Source: Geojedonia sp051814705 (GTDB lineage Bacteria; Bacteroidota; Bacteroidia; Flavobacteriales; Flavobacteriaceae). Taken from it: a stretch of 64,000 nt of DNA. The notes below the pieces were generated by a model. The model made no database searches. It worked only from the letters and a program-made list of their open reading frames with translations, and had not been told where the DNA came from. The DNA lies in the NCBI GenBank assembly GCA_051814705.1, contig JBPWQW010000004.1, forward strand, positions 1-64,000, given 5' to 3'. Positions within the stretch are counted from its first letter, which is position 1. Every line of letters begins with the position of its first letter. The translations under genes and the position numbers were made by a program. Below are positions 43,221 to 51,976 of this stretch, in pieces.

Positions 43221-46070
43221 TTAGGCATCCATAAATTCATCTATTGGTGCACAGGTGCAGATCAAATTACGATCGCCATAAGCGTCATCAACCCGTCTTA
43301 TTGATGGCCAAAACTTGGTTTCTTTTACATATTCCAAAGGAAAAGCTGCTTTTTTTCTTGAGTATGGTAACAACCATTCATCAGAGGTTACCATGTCTAA
43401 AGTATGTGGTGCATTTTTAAGAACGTTATTGCTGTCGTCTTTAGTGGCTTGGTCAATTTCTTTTCTAATGGAAATCATGGCGTCACAAAACCGATCGATT
43501 TCAGCCTTACTTTCACTTTCGGTGGGTTCAATCATTAAGGTACCAGCAACTGGAAACGATACGGTTGGCGCATGAAATCCGTAATCCATAAGTCGTTTGG
43601 CGATATCTACCACTTCAATACCATTGGCTTTAAAAGCTCTGCAATCTACAATCATTTCATGTGCAGCTCGACCCCGTTCGCCAGAATACAAGGTATCAAA
43701 ACTACCTTGTAAACGTTGCTTGATGTAATTGGCATTTAAAATGGCGATTTTAGTGGATTGAGTTAAACCTTCGGCGCCTAACATTTTGATATAACCATAA
43801 GAAATTAAACACACCAATGCTGAGCCAAATGGAGCAGCAGAAATAGCAGTTATAGCCTGATTTCCTCCCGTTTTTACCAATGGGTTTCCTGGTAAAAATG
43901 GCACTAATTGTTTGGCAACACAAATGGGGCCGACACCAGGGCCTCCGCCACCATGTGGGATAGCAAATGTTTTATGAAGGTTTAAGTGACACACATCGGC
44001 ACCGATATTACCGGGGTTTGTCAATCCTACCTGGGCATTCATATTGGCACCGTCCATATACACTTGGCCACCATTGTCATGAATAATTTTAGTGATGTCT
44101 TTAATAGCAGATTCATAAACGCCGTGAGTTGATGGATAAGTTACCATTAAAGCTGCTAAATGAGCTTTGTGTAATTCGGCTTTTGCACGTAAATCTTCGA
44201 CGTCAATATTTCCTTCTTCAGTTGATTTTGTAACCACAACTTTCATACCTGCCATTACAGCACTGGCTGGATTGGTTCCGTGAGCAGAAGATGGAATCAA
44301 GCAGATGTTTCTATGGTTATCGCCTCGCGATTCATGATATGCTTTTATCACCATCAATCCTGCATATTCTCCTTGTGCACCAGAATTAGGTTGTAATGAG
44401 GTTGCTGCAAAACCAGTAATTTCGGTTAATTGGTCTTCAAGTTCTTTTAAAACGTGTTGATAACCTTGCGCTTGTTTTAAGGGGACAAACGGATGTATAT
44501 TTCCCCATTTAAACCAACTCAAAGGCAACATTTCGGCAGCTGCATTAAGTTTCATGGTACAAGAGCCCAAAGAAATCATGGAGTGGTTTAAGGATAGATC
44601 TTTGCGTTCTAAAGATTTGATGTAGCGCATCAATTCAGTTTCAGAATGATAAGTATTAAAAATGGGAAGCGTTAAAAATTCTGATTGCCTTTGTAAACCT
44701 TTTGAAATGCAATTGTTTTCAGAAATAGAAGAAATGACTACAGTCTCTTTTTGCGCAGCTTCTGCAAAAACAGAAATGATATAATTTAAATCTCTAACCG
44801 AAGTTGTTTCATTTAAAGCAATGGTAACCGTTTGTTTATCGGGATAGAAAAAATTGACTTTTTTCTCTTTGGCAATCTTTTTAAGTTTTTTAGAATCTGT
44901 TTTGATTTGAATGGTATCAAAATAAGATGTGTTCACTTGTTGGTAGCCTAATTCGGTTAAAGCATTCGCTAATGTTGTAGCAGAATGATGTACTTTATTT
45001 GCAATGAATTTTAATCCTTTTGGTCCATGGTAAACCGCATACATACTGGCCATAACAGCTAATAACACTTGCGCTGTACAAATATTTGATGTGGCTCTGT
45101 CCCTTTTGATGTGTTGTTCTCGGGTTTGCAAGGCCATACGCAAGGCCCTATTGCCATTGGTGTCTTTGGTAACTCCTATAATGCGTCCTGGAATATCGCG
45201 TTTATAGGCTTCCTTTGTGGCAAAAAAAGCAGCGTGAGGACCGCCATAACCCATTGGAACTCCAAAACGTTGTGTGGTTCCAACAACAACATCGGCTCCA
45301 AATTTACCTGGAGCTTCAAGCATTACCAAACTTAAAATATCGGCAGCAACAGTAACTTTGATTTGAGCTTTTTTGGCTTGTACAATAAAAGATTCGATAT
45401 CACTTACTAGACCATTTTTTCCGGGATATTGAAGGAGTGCACCAAAGAATTCAGTTGAAAAATCAAAGTCGTTTTCATGGCCGATAACCAATTCAATACC
45501 AATTGGGGTCGCTCTAGTCCTTAATAAGGAAATGGTTTGTGGTAATACGTTTTCTGAAACAAAAAATTTGTTGACTTCTTCCTTTTTTTGTTCGCGTTCT
45601 CTTACTGCAAACAATAGACTCATAGCTTCAGCCGCTGCTGTACTTTCGTCAAGTAAGGATGCATTGGCAATCTCCATACCAGTAAGGTCGACCACCATGG
45701 TTTGGAAGTTTAACAAAGCTTCCAGACGTCCTTGGGCAATTTCAGCCTGATAGGGTGTGTACGCGGTGTACCAACCTGGATTTTCTAAAATATTACGCTG
45801 AATAACAGCAGGTAAAATGGTGGGGTGGTATCCTAGGCCGATATAGGTTTTATAAGCCTTATTTTTTTTGGACAATTCATGAATATGGATCAAATAATCA
45901 TGTTCACTCATGGGTTCATCCAAATTCAATCCCTCTTTTATAAGGATATCGTCCGGAATAGTTTCATATATAAGTTGTTCTAAAGAATTAACACCAATTG
46001 TTTTTAACATCTGTTTTTGATCCTCTTCGTTTGGACCTATATGGCGAAGTGCAAATGCGTTTGTATTCAT
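43221..46070 (-). CDS. gcvP: Glycine dehydrogenase (aminomethyl-transferring), P protein
   Basis: GcvP is the PLP enzyme of the glycine cleavage system; it decarboxylates glycine and hands the aminomethyl group to lipoyl-GcvH. The 949-residue protein is the fused single-chain form. Its N-terminal half has FALRHIGPNEEDQKQML, YTPYQAEIAQGRLEAL and LLDESTAAAEAM. The C-terminal half has MISLGSCTMKLNA, GAQGEYAGL and HLNLHKTFAIPHGGGGPGVG. In the latter the PLP lysine is the residue 700 of this start. TTG 46073 precedes the ATG at 46070, which is preferred. A -7 box lies upstream. Confidence 0.96.
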   Translation of the reverse strand: MNTNAFALRHIGPNEEDQKQMLKTIGVNSLEQLIYETIPDDILIKEGLNLDEPMSEHDYLIHIHELSKKNKAYKTYIGLGYHPTILPAVIQRNILENPGWYTAYTPYQAEIAQGRLEALLNFQTMVVDLTGMEIANASLLDESTAAAEAMSLLFAVREREQKKEEVNKFFVSENVLPQTISLLRTRATPIGIELVIGHENDFDFSTEFFGALLQYPGKNGLVSDIESFIVQAKKAQIKVTVAADILSLVMLEAPGKFGADVVVGTTQRFGVPMGYGGPHAAFFATKEAYKRDIPGRIIGVTKDTNGNRALRMALQTREQHIKRDRATSNICTAQVLLAVMASMYAVYHGPKGLKFIANKVHHSATTLANALTELGYQQVNTSYFDTIQIKTDSKKLKKIAKEKKVNFFYPDKQTVTIALNETTSVRDLNYIISVFAEAAQKETVVISSISENNCISKGLQRQSEFLTLPIFNTYHSETELMRYIKSLERKDLSLNHSMISLGSCTMKLNAAAEMLPLSWFKWGNIHPFVPLKQAQGYQHVLKELEDQLTEITGFAATSLQPNSGAQGEYAGLMVIKAYHESRGDNHRNICLIPSSAHGTNPASAVMAGMKVVVTKSTEEGNIDVEDLRAKAELHKAHLAALMVTYPSTHGVYESAIKDITKIIHDNGGQVYMDGANMNAQVGLTNPGNIGADVCHLNLHKTFAIPHGGGGPGVGPICVAKQLVPFLPGNPLVKTGGNQAITAISAAPFGSALVCLISYGYIKMLGAEGLTQSTKIAILNANYIKQRLQGSFDTLYSGERGRAAHEMIVDCRAFKANGIEVVDIAKRLMDYGFHAPTVSFPVAGTLMIEPTESESKAEIDRFCDAMISIRKEIDQATKDDSNNVLKNAPHTLDMVTSDEWLLPYSRKKAAFPLEYVKETKFWPSIRRVDDAYGDRNLICTCAPIDEFMDA

Positions 46071-46095
46071 CAAAAATTGCTTGAGTTTTAATGTG

Positions 46096-46103
46096 CAAAA
46101 TTA
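46096..46103 (-). promoter_or_regulatory. Predicted -7 box of gcvP
   Basis: The minus strand reads TAATTTTG, 25 bases before the gcvP ATG. No glycine-riboswitch-like structure was noticed in the short leader. Confidence 0.5.
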
Positions 46104-46177
46104 CATAATTAATAAGGCATATTAGTTAAGGAAAACCAAAGTTTTTAACCATTTGTCAGGGTTATTAACAGTTTAGT

Positions 46178-46185
46178 TATTTTTG
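46178..46185 (+). promoter_or_regulatory. -7 box immediately before the UbiA-like gene
   Basis: TATTTTTG ends 4 bases before the ATG at 46190. TTTG at 46152-46155 is 22 bases upstream, a long but possible spacing. If used, the mRNA would be leaderless or nearly so. Confidence 0.5.
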
Positions 46186-46189
46186 TAAA

Positions 46190-47020
46190 ATGAAGGTATT
46201 ACGGCAGCTTTTTGATTTTTACATCAATTGTAGTATTCATGTGGCCTTGGCCGTGGTTTCATTGTCATGGTTGACTCTTTTGGAATTTCAAGTTCTTTTT
46301 GATGAAACCATTTTATATTTTATATTTTTTGCAGCTGTGACGGGCTATAATTTTGTAAAGTATTTTGGGTTGGCGAAATTCCATCATCGCAGCTTAGCCA
46401 GATGGTTAAAATCAATTCAGGTCTTTTCTTTTTTCTGTTTTATTTTAATGGTCTACTACGCTTTTAAAATCCAAATCAGAACACTCTGTTATATTGGAGG
46501 CTTGGGACTTGTTACGTTTTTATATGCCATTCCTTTTTTGCCCAGACGTTTATTTATGGACGAAAAACAAAATTTGAGAGATGTTGGAGGTATTAAAATA
46601 TATATTATTGCTTTGGTTTGGACAGGAGCGACCGTGTTTTTACCTTTAGTAAATAACGATATTCCTATTTCAGATGATATCATCTTATCAGCCATACAAC
46701 GATTTATTTTTGTTATAGCCCTGATGCTTCCTTTTGAAATACGGGACTTACAATACGATAGCTTAAAGCTTTCAACCATACCACAAAAAATAGGAGAGAA
46801 ATGGACCAAGATAATGGGTGTAGTCTTATTGGTGTTTTTTTACGTTCTGGAATTTTTTAAAAGCGAAGTCGTCTCAAAAAGACTTGTTATTTTGCTGCTG
46901 ATAACTGTAATTATGTTCTTGTTTATACTATTTGCGAAAAAGTATCAGGGTAAATATTATAGTGGATTTTGGGTAGAAGGCATCCCAATATTTTGGTTGT
47001 TATTGGTTTTGTTTAGTTAG
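46190..47020 (+). CDS. UbiA-like polytopic membrane protein
   Basis: This 276-residue protein has about eight hydrophobic segments and a short N-terminus. The stretch LPFEIRDLQYDSLKLSTIPQ followed by KIG looks like the second Asp-rich motif of UbiA prenyltransferases (D...D...T.P...G). The first motif (NxxxDxxxD) is not recognisable: the matching region reads YNFVKYFGLAKFHHRSLARW. It may be a diverged or inactive member, or another function on that fold. It converges with the small gene at 47000, overlapping by 21 bases. Confidence 0.6.
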   Translation: MKVLRQLFDFYINCSIHVALAVVSLSWLTLLEFQVLFDETILYFIFFAAVTGYNFVKYFGLAKFHHRSLARWLKSIQVFSFFCFILMVYYAFKIQIRTLCYIGGLGLVTFLYAIPFLPRRLFMDEKQNLRDVGGIKIYIIALVWTGATVFLPLVNNDIPISDDIILSAIQRFIFVIALMLPFEIRDLQYDSLKLSTIPQKIGEKWTKIMGVVLLVFFYVLEFFKSEVVSKRLVILLLITVIMFLFILFAKKYQGKYYSGFWVEGIPIFWLLLVLFS

Positions 47021-47260
47021 TTCTTTTTTGAATTTTTCTCGTAATTCTTGTTGCTCTTGTAGTTTGAGGCAATCTAATTTAGAAGATTTTATGGATTTAG
47101 TCAAAACACTATTGCGTTTTGAATAAGCACGTGTAATTCTGCACCAACATAACCGAATGCGCAATTTAATTTTTTCCCAAAAGGTAGCTTCACCGTATTG
47201 GGATTTATCACAGATGTATTTTGCTTGTTCGCAAGTGATAAATAAGAATCGTTTTTTCAT
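47000..47260 (-). CDS. Small Cys-rich partner protein of the sigma factor
   Basis: This 86-residue protein begins MKKRFLFITCEQAKYICDKS, continues with WEKIKLRIRLCWC, and has a charged coiled tail. It lies 5 bases downstream of the ECF sigma factor gene, the usual place of a regulatory partner. The Cys/His content and first helix resemble truncated anti-sigma zinc-binding domains (CxxA...), but there is no transmembrane segment or effector domain. A role as an anti-sigma or redox-sensing partner is inference. A GTG further out (47290) would lie inside the sigma gene; ATG 47260 is preferred. Confidence 0.6.
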   Translation of the reverse strand: MKKRFLFITCEQAKYICDKSQYGEATFWEKIKLRIRLCWCRITRAYSKRNSVLTKSIKSSKLDCLKLQEQQELREKFKKELTKQNQ

Positions 47261-47265
47261 GTTAA

Positions 47266-47826
47266 TTAGAACCAGTTTTTTTCCATACACTCTGCCATGG
47301 CAACCCTTGCTCTATGTATAATAACCCAAAGGTTAGACGGCGTTATATTTAATTCATTACAGATCGCATCGGTATCATGACCCAAGATAGTTTTCATTTT
47401 AAAAACGGTAGCTTGTTTCTCGGTCAAGGTGCCTAAACAAGAATAGATTGCTTCTCCAAGTTCGGAATTTACGAGATTATCTTCAGCATTCCCATCAAAA
47501 GGGTCTGCGACGCGTTCTTCTAACCAATCTCCTTCATTTTCGTCACTATTATAGGTCATTCGCACTTCAGCCTTTCCTTTGTTTGAATTGATTTTTCTGT
47601 AATAATCTATAATTTTTCGTTTTAAAATTGAAATTAACCAGGTACGCTCACTAGCTTCTCCCTTAAAATTTTTCATGGATTTTAAACCAGCGAAAAAGGT
47701 ATCCTGCACCAAATCCTTAGCAATCTCTCTGTCATTCACCCGTGAGGACGTATAATTGAAAAGATAATCTGAATAGAGGTCAATCCACTTATTGGGATCA
47801 AGTTGATGTTCTGGCATTTTAGGCAT
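47266..47826 (-). CDS. ECF-type sigma-70 RNA polymerase sigma factor
   Basis: This 186-residue protein has region 2 (LFNYTSSRVNDREIAKDLVQ, then DTFFAGLKSMKNFKGEASER, TWLISILKRKIIDYYRK) and region 4 (LTEKQATVFKMKTILGHDTD, then AICNELNITPSNLWVIIHRA). These are the two conserved domains of ECF sigma factors. Between them lies an acidic linker (about residues 90-120). The small Cys-containing gene follows after 5 bases. The inducing signal is unknown. Confidence 0.92.
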   Translation of the reverse strand: MPKMPEHQLDPNKWIDLYSDYLFNYTSSRVNDREIAKDLVQDTFFAGLKSMKNFKGEASERTWLISILKRKIIDYYRKINSNKGKAEVRMTYNSDENEGDWLEERVADPFDGNAEDNLVNSELGEAIYSCLGTLTEKQATVFKMKTILGHDTDAICNELNITPSNLWVIIHRARVAMAECMEKNWF

Positions 47827-47861
47827 TCACAATTTATTCCAAAAATAAGATAAAAAATCTA

Positions 47862-49892
47862 TTATTCAAGTAGTCCAGCACGCTTTAATAAGGCCTCAGG
47901 CTGAGGTTCTTTCCCCCTAAAACGTTTGTAAAGCAGCATAGGATCTTCTGTGCCGCCTTTGGAAAGTATATTATCTTTAAATTTTGTAGCTACACCCTTA
48001 TTAAAAACACCCTGCTCTTTAAAGTATTCAAAAGCATCGGCATCCAGTACTTCGGCCCATTTATAACTGTAATACCCTGATGAATAGCCTCCTTGAAAAA
48101 TGTGTGAGAACGAGGTGCTCATACAATTCTCAGGTACATCTGGAAAGAGTTTGGTGTTCTCAAAAGCCTTCAATTCTTGGGTTTTAACATCTGTAATTGA
48201 AGTTGGATCCTGCCCATGCCAACTCATATCCAACAAGCCAAAACTCAATTGTCGCAAAGTCTGCATACCTTCATGAAAGGTTGCGGACTCTTTTATTTTT
48301 TTGACCAATTCCATGGGAATCACCTCGCCAGTTTCATAATGTGTTGCAAATAATTCTAAGGCCTCTTGTTCGTAGCACCAGTTTTCCAATACCTGACTTG
48401 GAAGCTCCACAAAATCCCAGAACACACTGGTTCCTGATAAACTTGGATACGTTGTATTGGCTAACATACCGTGTAACGCATGTCCAAATTCATGAAACAA
48501 GGTGGTGACTTCATTAAAAGTTAATAAGGAAGGTTTGGTTTTGGTAGGTTTTGTAAAGTTACAGACGATAGAAACATGTGGTCTGTCATTCGCGCCATTT
48601 TTGATCGATTGGGGTTTGAAGGAGGTCATCCACGCTCCATTGCGTTTACCAGCTCTTGGGAAAAAGTCGGCGTAAAGAATGGATACCAAGTCTCCTTTTT
48701 CATTGGAGACTTTGTAGGTTAAAACATCCTCATGGTATGTATCTATGTTATGGACGTCTTCAAAGTGCAAACCGTACAATTTTTCAGAGACTTTAAAAAC
48801 ACCTTGTATGACGTTCTCTAATTTGAAATAAGGTTTTAGCTTCTCGTCATCCAGATCAAACAGTTTTTGTTTTAGCTTTTCAGCATAATAGGCAGAATCC
48901 CATTTTTCCAGTTGCTCAATGCCATCCAATGTCTTTGCAAATTCTTGAAGATTGGCAAATTCGCGCTCAGCTGCTGGTTTTGCTTTTTGCAAGAGTTCAT
49001 TTAAAAACACCTCTACTTTTTCAGGGGTTTTTGCCATACGTTCCTCCAATACAAAATGAGCATGGGTTTTGTAACCTAGTAATTTTGCACGTTCAAAACG
49101 TAACTTGGCAATTTGCAACACCTTGTCTTGATTATCCAGTGCGTCTCCTTTAAAAGCTTTAGCCCCAGCTGCAATGGCCAATTTTTTGCGCAAGGCTCGG
49201 TTGTTGGCATAAGTTATAAATGGAACATAACTTGGATAATCTAAAGTGACCAACCAACCTTCAAGACCTTTAGATTCGGCCAATTGCTTTGCTGCTTCCT
49301 TGGCACCTTCTGGCAAACCAGAAAGATCCGTTTCATCGGTGATTAGCATTTCGAAAGAGTTGGTTTCGGCCAAAACATTTTCGCCAAATTTAAGTTTGAG
49401 TTGGCTTAATTGCTTGTCGATTTCACGAAGTTTTTGTTTTTTGTCTTCTGATAGGTTTGCCCCATTTCTGGAAAAACTTTTATACTTTTTATCCAAAAGC
49501 GTGTTTTGTTCTGTTGAAAGATTTAAGGCAGCCTTATGTTCATAAACGGTTTTTACACGTTTAAACAATGCTTCATTCAACATGATATCGTTACCGAATT
49601 CAGAAAGCAATGGCGATACGTCCTGAGCAATGCTTTGAATGACATCGTTGGTTTCGGCTGAATTTAAATTAAAAAAAATGCTTGAAATGCGTTCTAATTC
49701 TTCACCTGAAAAATCTAAGGCTTCAATAGTGTTTTCAAAAGTAGGATGATCGGGATTGTTTGTTATAGCCTCAATTTCCGCTTTCGCTTTTTCAATGGCT
49801 ATTTTAAAAGCAGGAAGGAAGTGGTCGTTTTTTATTTTTGAAAATGGGGCTGTATGATAGGGTGTTTCAAATGGTTTATTGAGAATGTTCAT
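47862..49892 (-). CDS. M3-family oligopeptidase
   Basis: This 676-residue cytoplasmic-type zinc metallopeptidase of the thimet/Dcp/oligopeptidase A group has HEFGHALHGML, with His467, Glu468 and His471, and the downstream metal ligand region PSQVLENWCYEQ. The N-terminal helical lid (1-200) starts MNILNKPFETPYHTAPFSKI, near the usual Dcp form. It has no signal peptide. It would degrade short peptides. The length is normal for Dcp. Confidence 0.93.
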   Translation of the reverse strand: MNILNKPFETPYHTAPFSKIKNDHFLPAFKIAIEKAKAEIEAITNNPDHPTFENTIEALDFSGEELERISSIFFNLNSAETNDVIQSIAQDVSPLLSEFGNDIMLNEALFKRVKTVYEHKAALNLSTEQNTLLDKKYKSFSRNGANLSEDKKQKLREIDKQLSQLKLKFGENVLAETNSFEMLITDETDLSGLPEGAKEAAKQLAESKGLEGWLVTLDYPSYVPFITYANNRALRKKLAIAAGAKAFKGDALDNQDKVLQIAKLRFERAKLLGYKTHAHFVLEERMAKTPEKVEVFLNELLQKAKPAAEREFANLQEFAKTLDGIEQLEKWDSAYYAEKLKQKLFDLDDEKLKPYFKLENVIQGVFKVSEKLYGLHFEDVHNIDTYHEDVLTYKVSNEKGDLVSILYADFFPRAGKRNGAWMTSFKPQSIKNGANDRPHVSIVCNFTKPTKTKPSLLTFNEVTTLFHEFGHALHGMLANTTYPSLSGTSVFWDFVELPSQVLENWCYEQEALELFATHYETGEVIPMELVKKIKESATFHEGMQTLRQLSFGLLDMSWHGQDPTSITDVKTQELKAFENTKLFPDVPENCMSTSFSHIFQGGYSSGYYSYKWAEVLDADAFEYFKEQGVFNKGVATKFKDNILSKGGTEDPMLLYKRFRGKEPQPEALLKRAGLLE

Positions 49893-50056
49893 GAACTGTA
49901 TACTTATGGATAATTGTTATTGTAAATATATTCTGACTAAAGTGTTGATTTTACGTTAATTATGATTTTTTTAGATTTTTTTGAAAATATATAACTACTT
50001 TTGTCTGGAATTTTTGAGAGCTTTTTTAAGGTCTTGAAATTATTGATTAATAGCTT

Positions 50057-50082
50057 TAAAACCTCGAGTCAAATCGAGGTTT
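50057..50082. terminator. Terminator after purE
   Basis: The stem aaaacctcga (50057-50066) pairs with tcgaggtttt (50073-50082) around a 6-base loop. It lies just beyond the purE stop on the minus strand; the T-run is clearer on the plus strand. Confidence 0.7.
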
Positions 50083-50083
50083 T

Positions 50084-50566
50084 TCATATTAAATCTTTTG
50101 AAGATTCGTTTACCTTGATTTTTAACCCTTCTTTGTAGGCCATTATTTTATCCTGAACACATGGGTCTGAACTTCCAATAATTTGCGCTGCTAAAATACC
50201 AGCATTTTTAGCTCCGTTTAAAGCCACCGTGGCAACAGGAACACCTCCAGGCATCTGAAGGATTGAAAGGACTGAGTCCCACCCATCAATAGAATTGCTA
50301 CTTTTAATTGGCACTCCAATGATTGGCAGGGGAGATAACGAAGCAATCATTCCGGGTAAATGTGCAGCACCTCCAGCTCCTGCAATAATGACCGAAATCC
50401 CTCTGGTATGGGCATGTTTTCCGTAATCGAACATTTTCTCTGGAGTTCGATGCGCCGAAACGATATCGACTTCAATTTCTATATCAAATCCTTTAAGAAT
50501 ATCGATAGCGTCTTGCATAACTGGAAGATCACTTTTACTTCCCATGATGATTCCTACTTTATTCAT
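50084..50566 (-). CDS. purE: N5-carboxyaminoimidazole ribonucleotide mutase
   Basis: PurE converts N5-CAIR to CAIR in purine synthesis. The 160-residue protein has VGIIMGSKSDLPVMQDAID, SAHRTPEKMFDYG, IIAGAGGAAHLPGM and LQMPGGVPVATVA. The class I features fit the partner PurK, which is encoded just upstream. The ATG at 50566 is preferred to TTG at 50575. A hairpin follows. Confidence 0.95.
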   Translation of the reverse strand: MNKVGIIMGSKSDLPVMQDAIDILKGFDIEIEVDIVSAHRTPEKMFDYGKHAHTRGISVIIAGAGGAAHLPGMIASLSPLPIIGVPIKSSNSIDGWDSVLSILQMPGGVPVATVALNGAKNAGILAAQIIGSSDPCVQDKIMAYKEGLKIKVNESSKDLI

Positions 50567-50655
50567 AACATTCAAATTTTAAATTCCAAAAGCCAAATTG
50601 ATAATGAGCTGTAGCGGTTTTTATATGTTGGAATTTGGTATTTTGTTTTTGTGAT

Positions 50656-51810
50656 TTACTTACTTATCACTTTAATGGTTTTTTTAACTTTTTCAGCAAT
50701 AATTCGCGCTTCATGGATATCCTGATTGACGATAGTTACATGTCCCATTTTACGAAACGGGCGGGTTTGTTTTTTTCCATAAATATGGGGCGTAACACCT
50801 TCCATGTCCATGATGCTTTCGATATTTTGATACACCACATCACCAGTGTATCCTTCAGCACCTACCAAATTTACCATAATTCCTCCAACCTTGCTCTCTG
50901 TTTTTCCCAAAGGAAGGTTTAAAATGGCTCTTAAATGTTGTTCAAATTGCGACGTGTAACTGGATTCAATAGTATGGTGCCCAGAATTATGGGGTCTTGG
51001 AGCCACTTCGTTCACTAAAATCTCATCGTCTTGGGTCTGAAACATTTCCACAGCTAACAAGCCCACATGGTTTAAGGCTTCGGAAACCTTTAGGGCAACA
51101 GCCTGTGCTTTTTTGGCAAGAGTGTCATTAATTCTCGCAGGGCAAATCACGTATTCCACTTGATTGGCTTCAGGGTGAAATTCCATTTCAACAACGGGAT
51201 AGGTTTTAACATCACCTTTTGAATTTCTTGCAACAATGACCGCCAATTCATTTTTAAATGGGACTAATTTTTCAGTGATGCATTCTACATTTGAAAGCTC
51301 TTTAAGATCATCTTCTTTTCTTATAATTTTGACCCCGTTTCCATCATAGCCGAATTGTGCACATTTCCATACAAAAGGAAAATCCAATCCGCCATTTTTT
51401 ATGGCTTCATAAATTTCGGATGTATAGGCAAATCTTGAAAAACTGGCCGTTGGGATGTCGTGATCTCTATAAAACAATTTTTGTGTTGCCTTATTCTGGA
51501 TAATTCTTAAATTTTTTGAAGATGGGAATACCTTTACGCCCTCTTTTTCAAGAGACTCAAGGGCATTGACATTCACATTTTCGATTTCGAACGTCAATAC
51601 ATCCACCTGTTTTCCAAAGTTATAAACGGTATCGAAATCCAACAGATCGCCTTTAAAAAATTCATTACAGCCAATCTTACAAGGTGCTTCATCACTAGGA
51701 TCCAACACACAAGTATAAATGTCAAATTTACGAGTGTTGTTCAACAACATTTTACCTAACTGACCGCCGCCGAGAATACCAAGTTTAAAATTTGAAGAGA
51801 AATAATTCAT
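50656..51810 (-). CDS. purK: 5-(carboxyamino)imidazole ribonucleotide synthase
   Basis: PurK makes N5-CAIR from AIR, ATP and bicarbonate. This ATP-grasp enzyme shows KLGILGGGQLGKMLLN, VFPSSKNLRIIQNKATQKLF, FPFVWKCAQFGYDGNGV and LVNEVAPRPHNSGHHTIE, in order. From ATG 51810 it has 384 residues; ATG 51816 and TTG 51822 are also in frame. purE follows after an 89-base gap that contains intergenic repeat sequence. Confidence 0.95.
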   Translation of the reverse strand: MNYFSSNFKLGILGGGQLGKMLLNNTRKFDIYTCVLDPSDEAPCKIGCNEFFKGDLLDFDTVYNFGKQVDVLTFEIENVNVNALESLEKEGVKVFPSSKNLRIIQNKATQKLFYRDHDIPTASFSRFAYTSEIYEAIKNGGLDFPFVWKCAQFGYDGNGVKIIRKEDDLKELSNVECITEKLVPFKNELAVIVARNSKGDVKTYPVVEMEFHPEANQVEYVICPARINDTLAKKAQAVALKVSEALNHVGLLAVEMFQTQDDEILVNEVAPRPHNSGHHTIESSYTSQFEQHLRAILNLPLGKTESKVGGIMVNLVGAEGYTGDVVYQNIESIMDMEGVTPHIYGKKQTRPFRKMGHVTIVNQDIHEARIIAEKVKKTIKVISK

Positions 51811-51874
51811 AGTCATTTTCAAAAAAAATCTTTTAAAGTGTACTAATATCTTATAGATTTACTCTTTAGCACTG

Positions 51875-51882
51875 CAAAAATA
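51875..51882 (-). promoter_or_regulatory. Predicted -7 box of purK-purE
   Basis: The minus strand reads TATTTTTG, 64 bases before the purK ATG. The divergent box for the HPRT-adenylate kinase gene lies 66 bases away on the other strand. No PurR-like operator was noticed. Confidence 0.5.
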
Positions 51883-51948
51883 CATTTAAAATTGGAACGA
51901 GCTTCTAAAATCACATTTCAAAAAAGTGTAAAAACACAATCTAATGGT

Positions 51949-51956
51949 TATCTTTG
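51949..51956 (+). promoter_or_regulatory. Predicted -7 box of the hpt-adk fusion gene
   Basis: TATCTTTG overlaps the reading frame that begins at ATG 51944. This argues that the ATG is promoter DNA and that translation starts at GTG 51977. Confidence 0.6.
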
Positions 51957-51976
51957 CAATTCTAAATTTAAAAAAA

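Noticed and set aside
43154..46070. Glycine riboswitch before gcvP.
   Set aside because: The leader between the -7 box and the ATG is only 25 bases, too short for a riboswitch.
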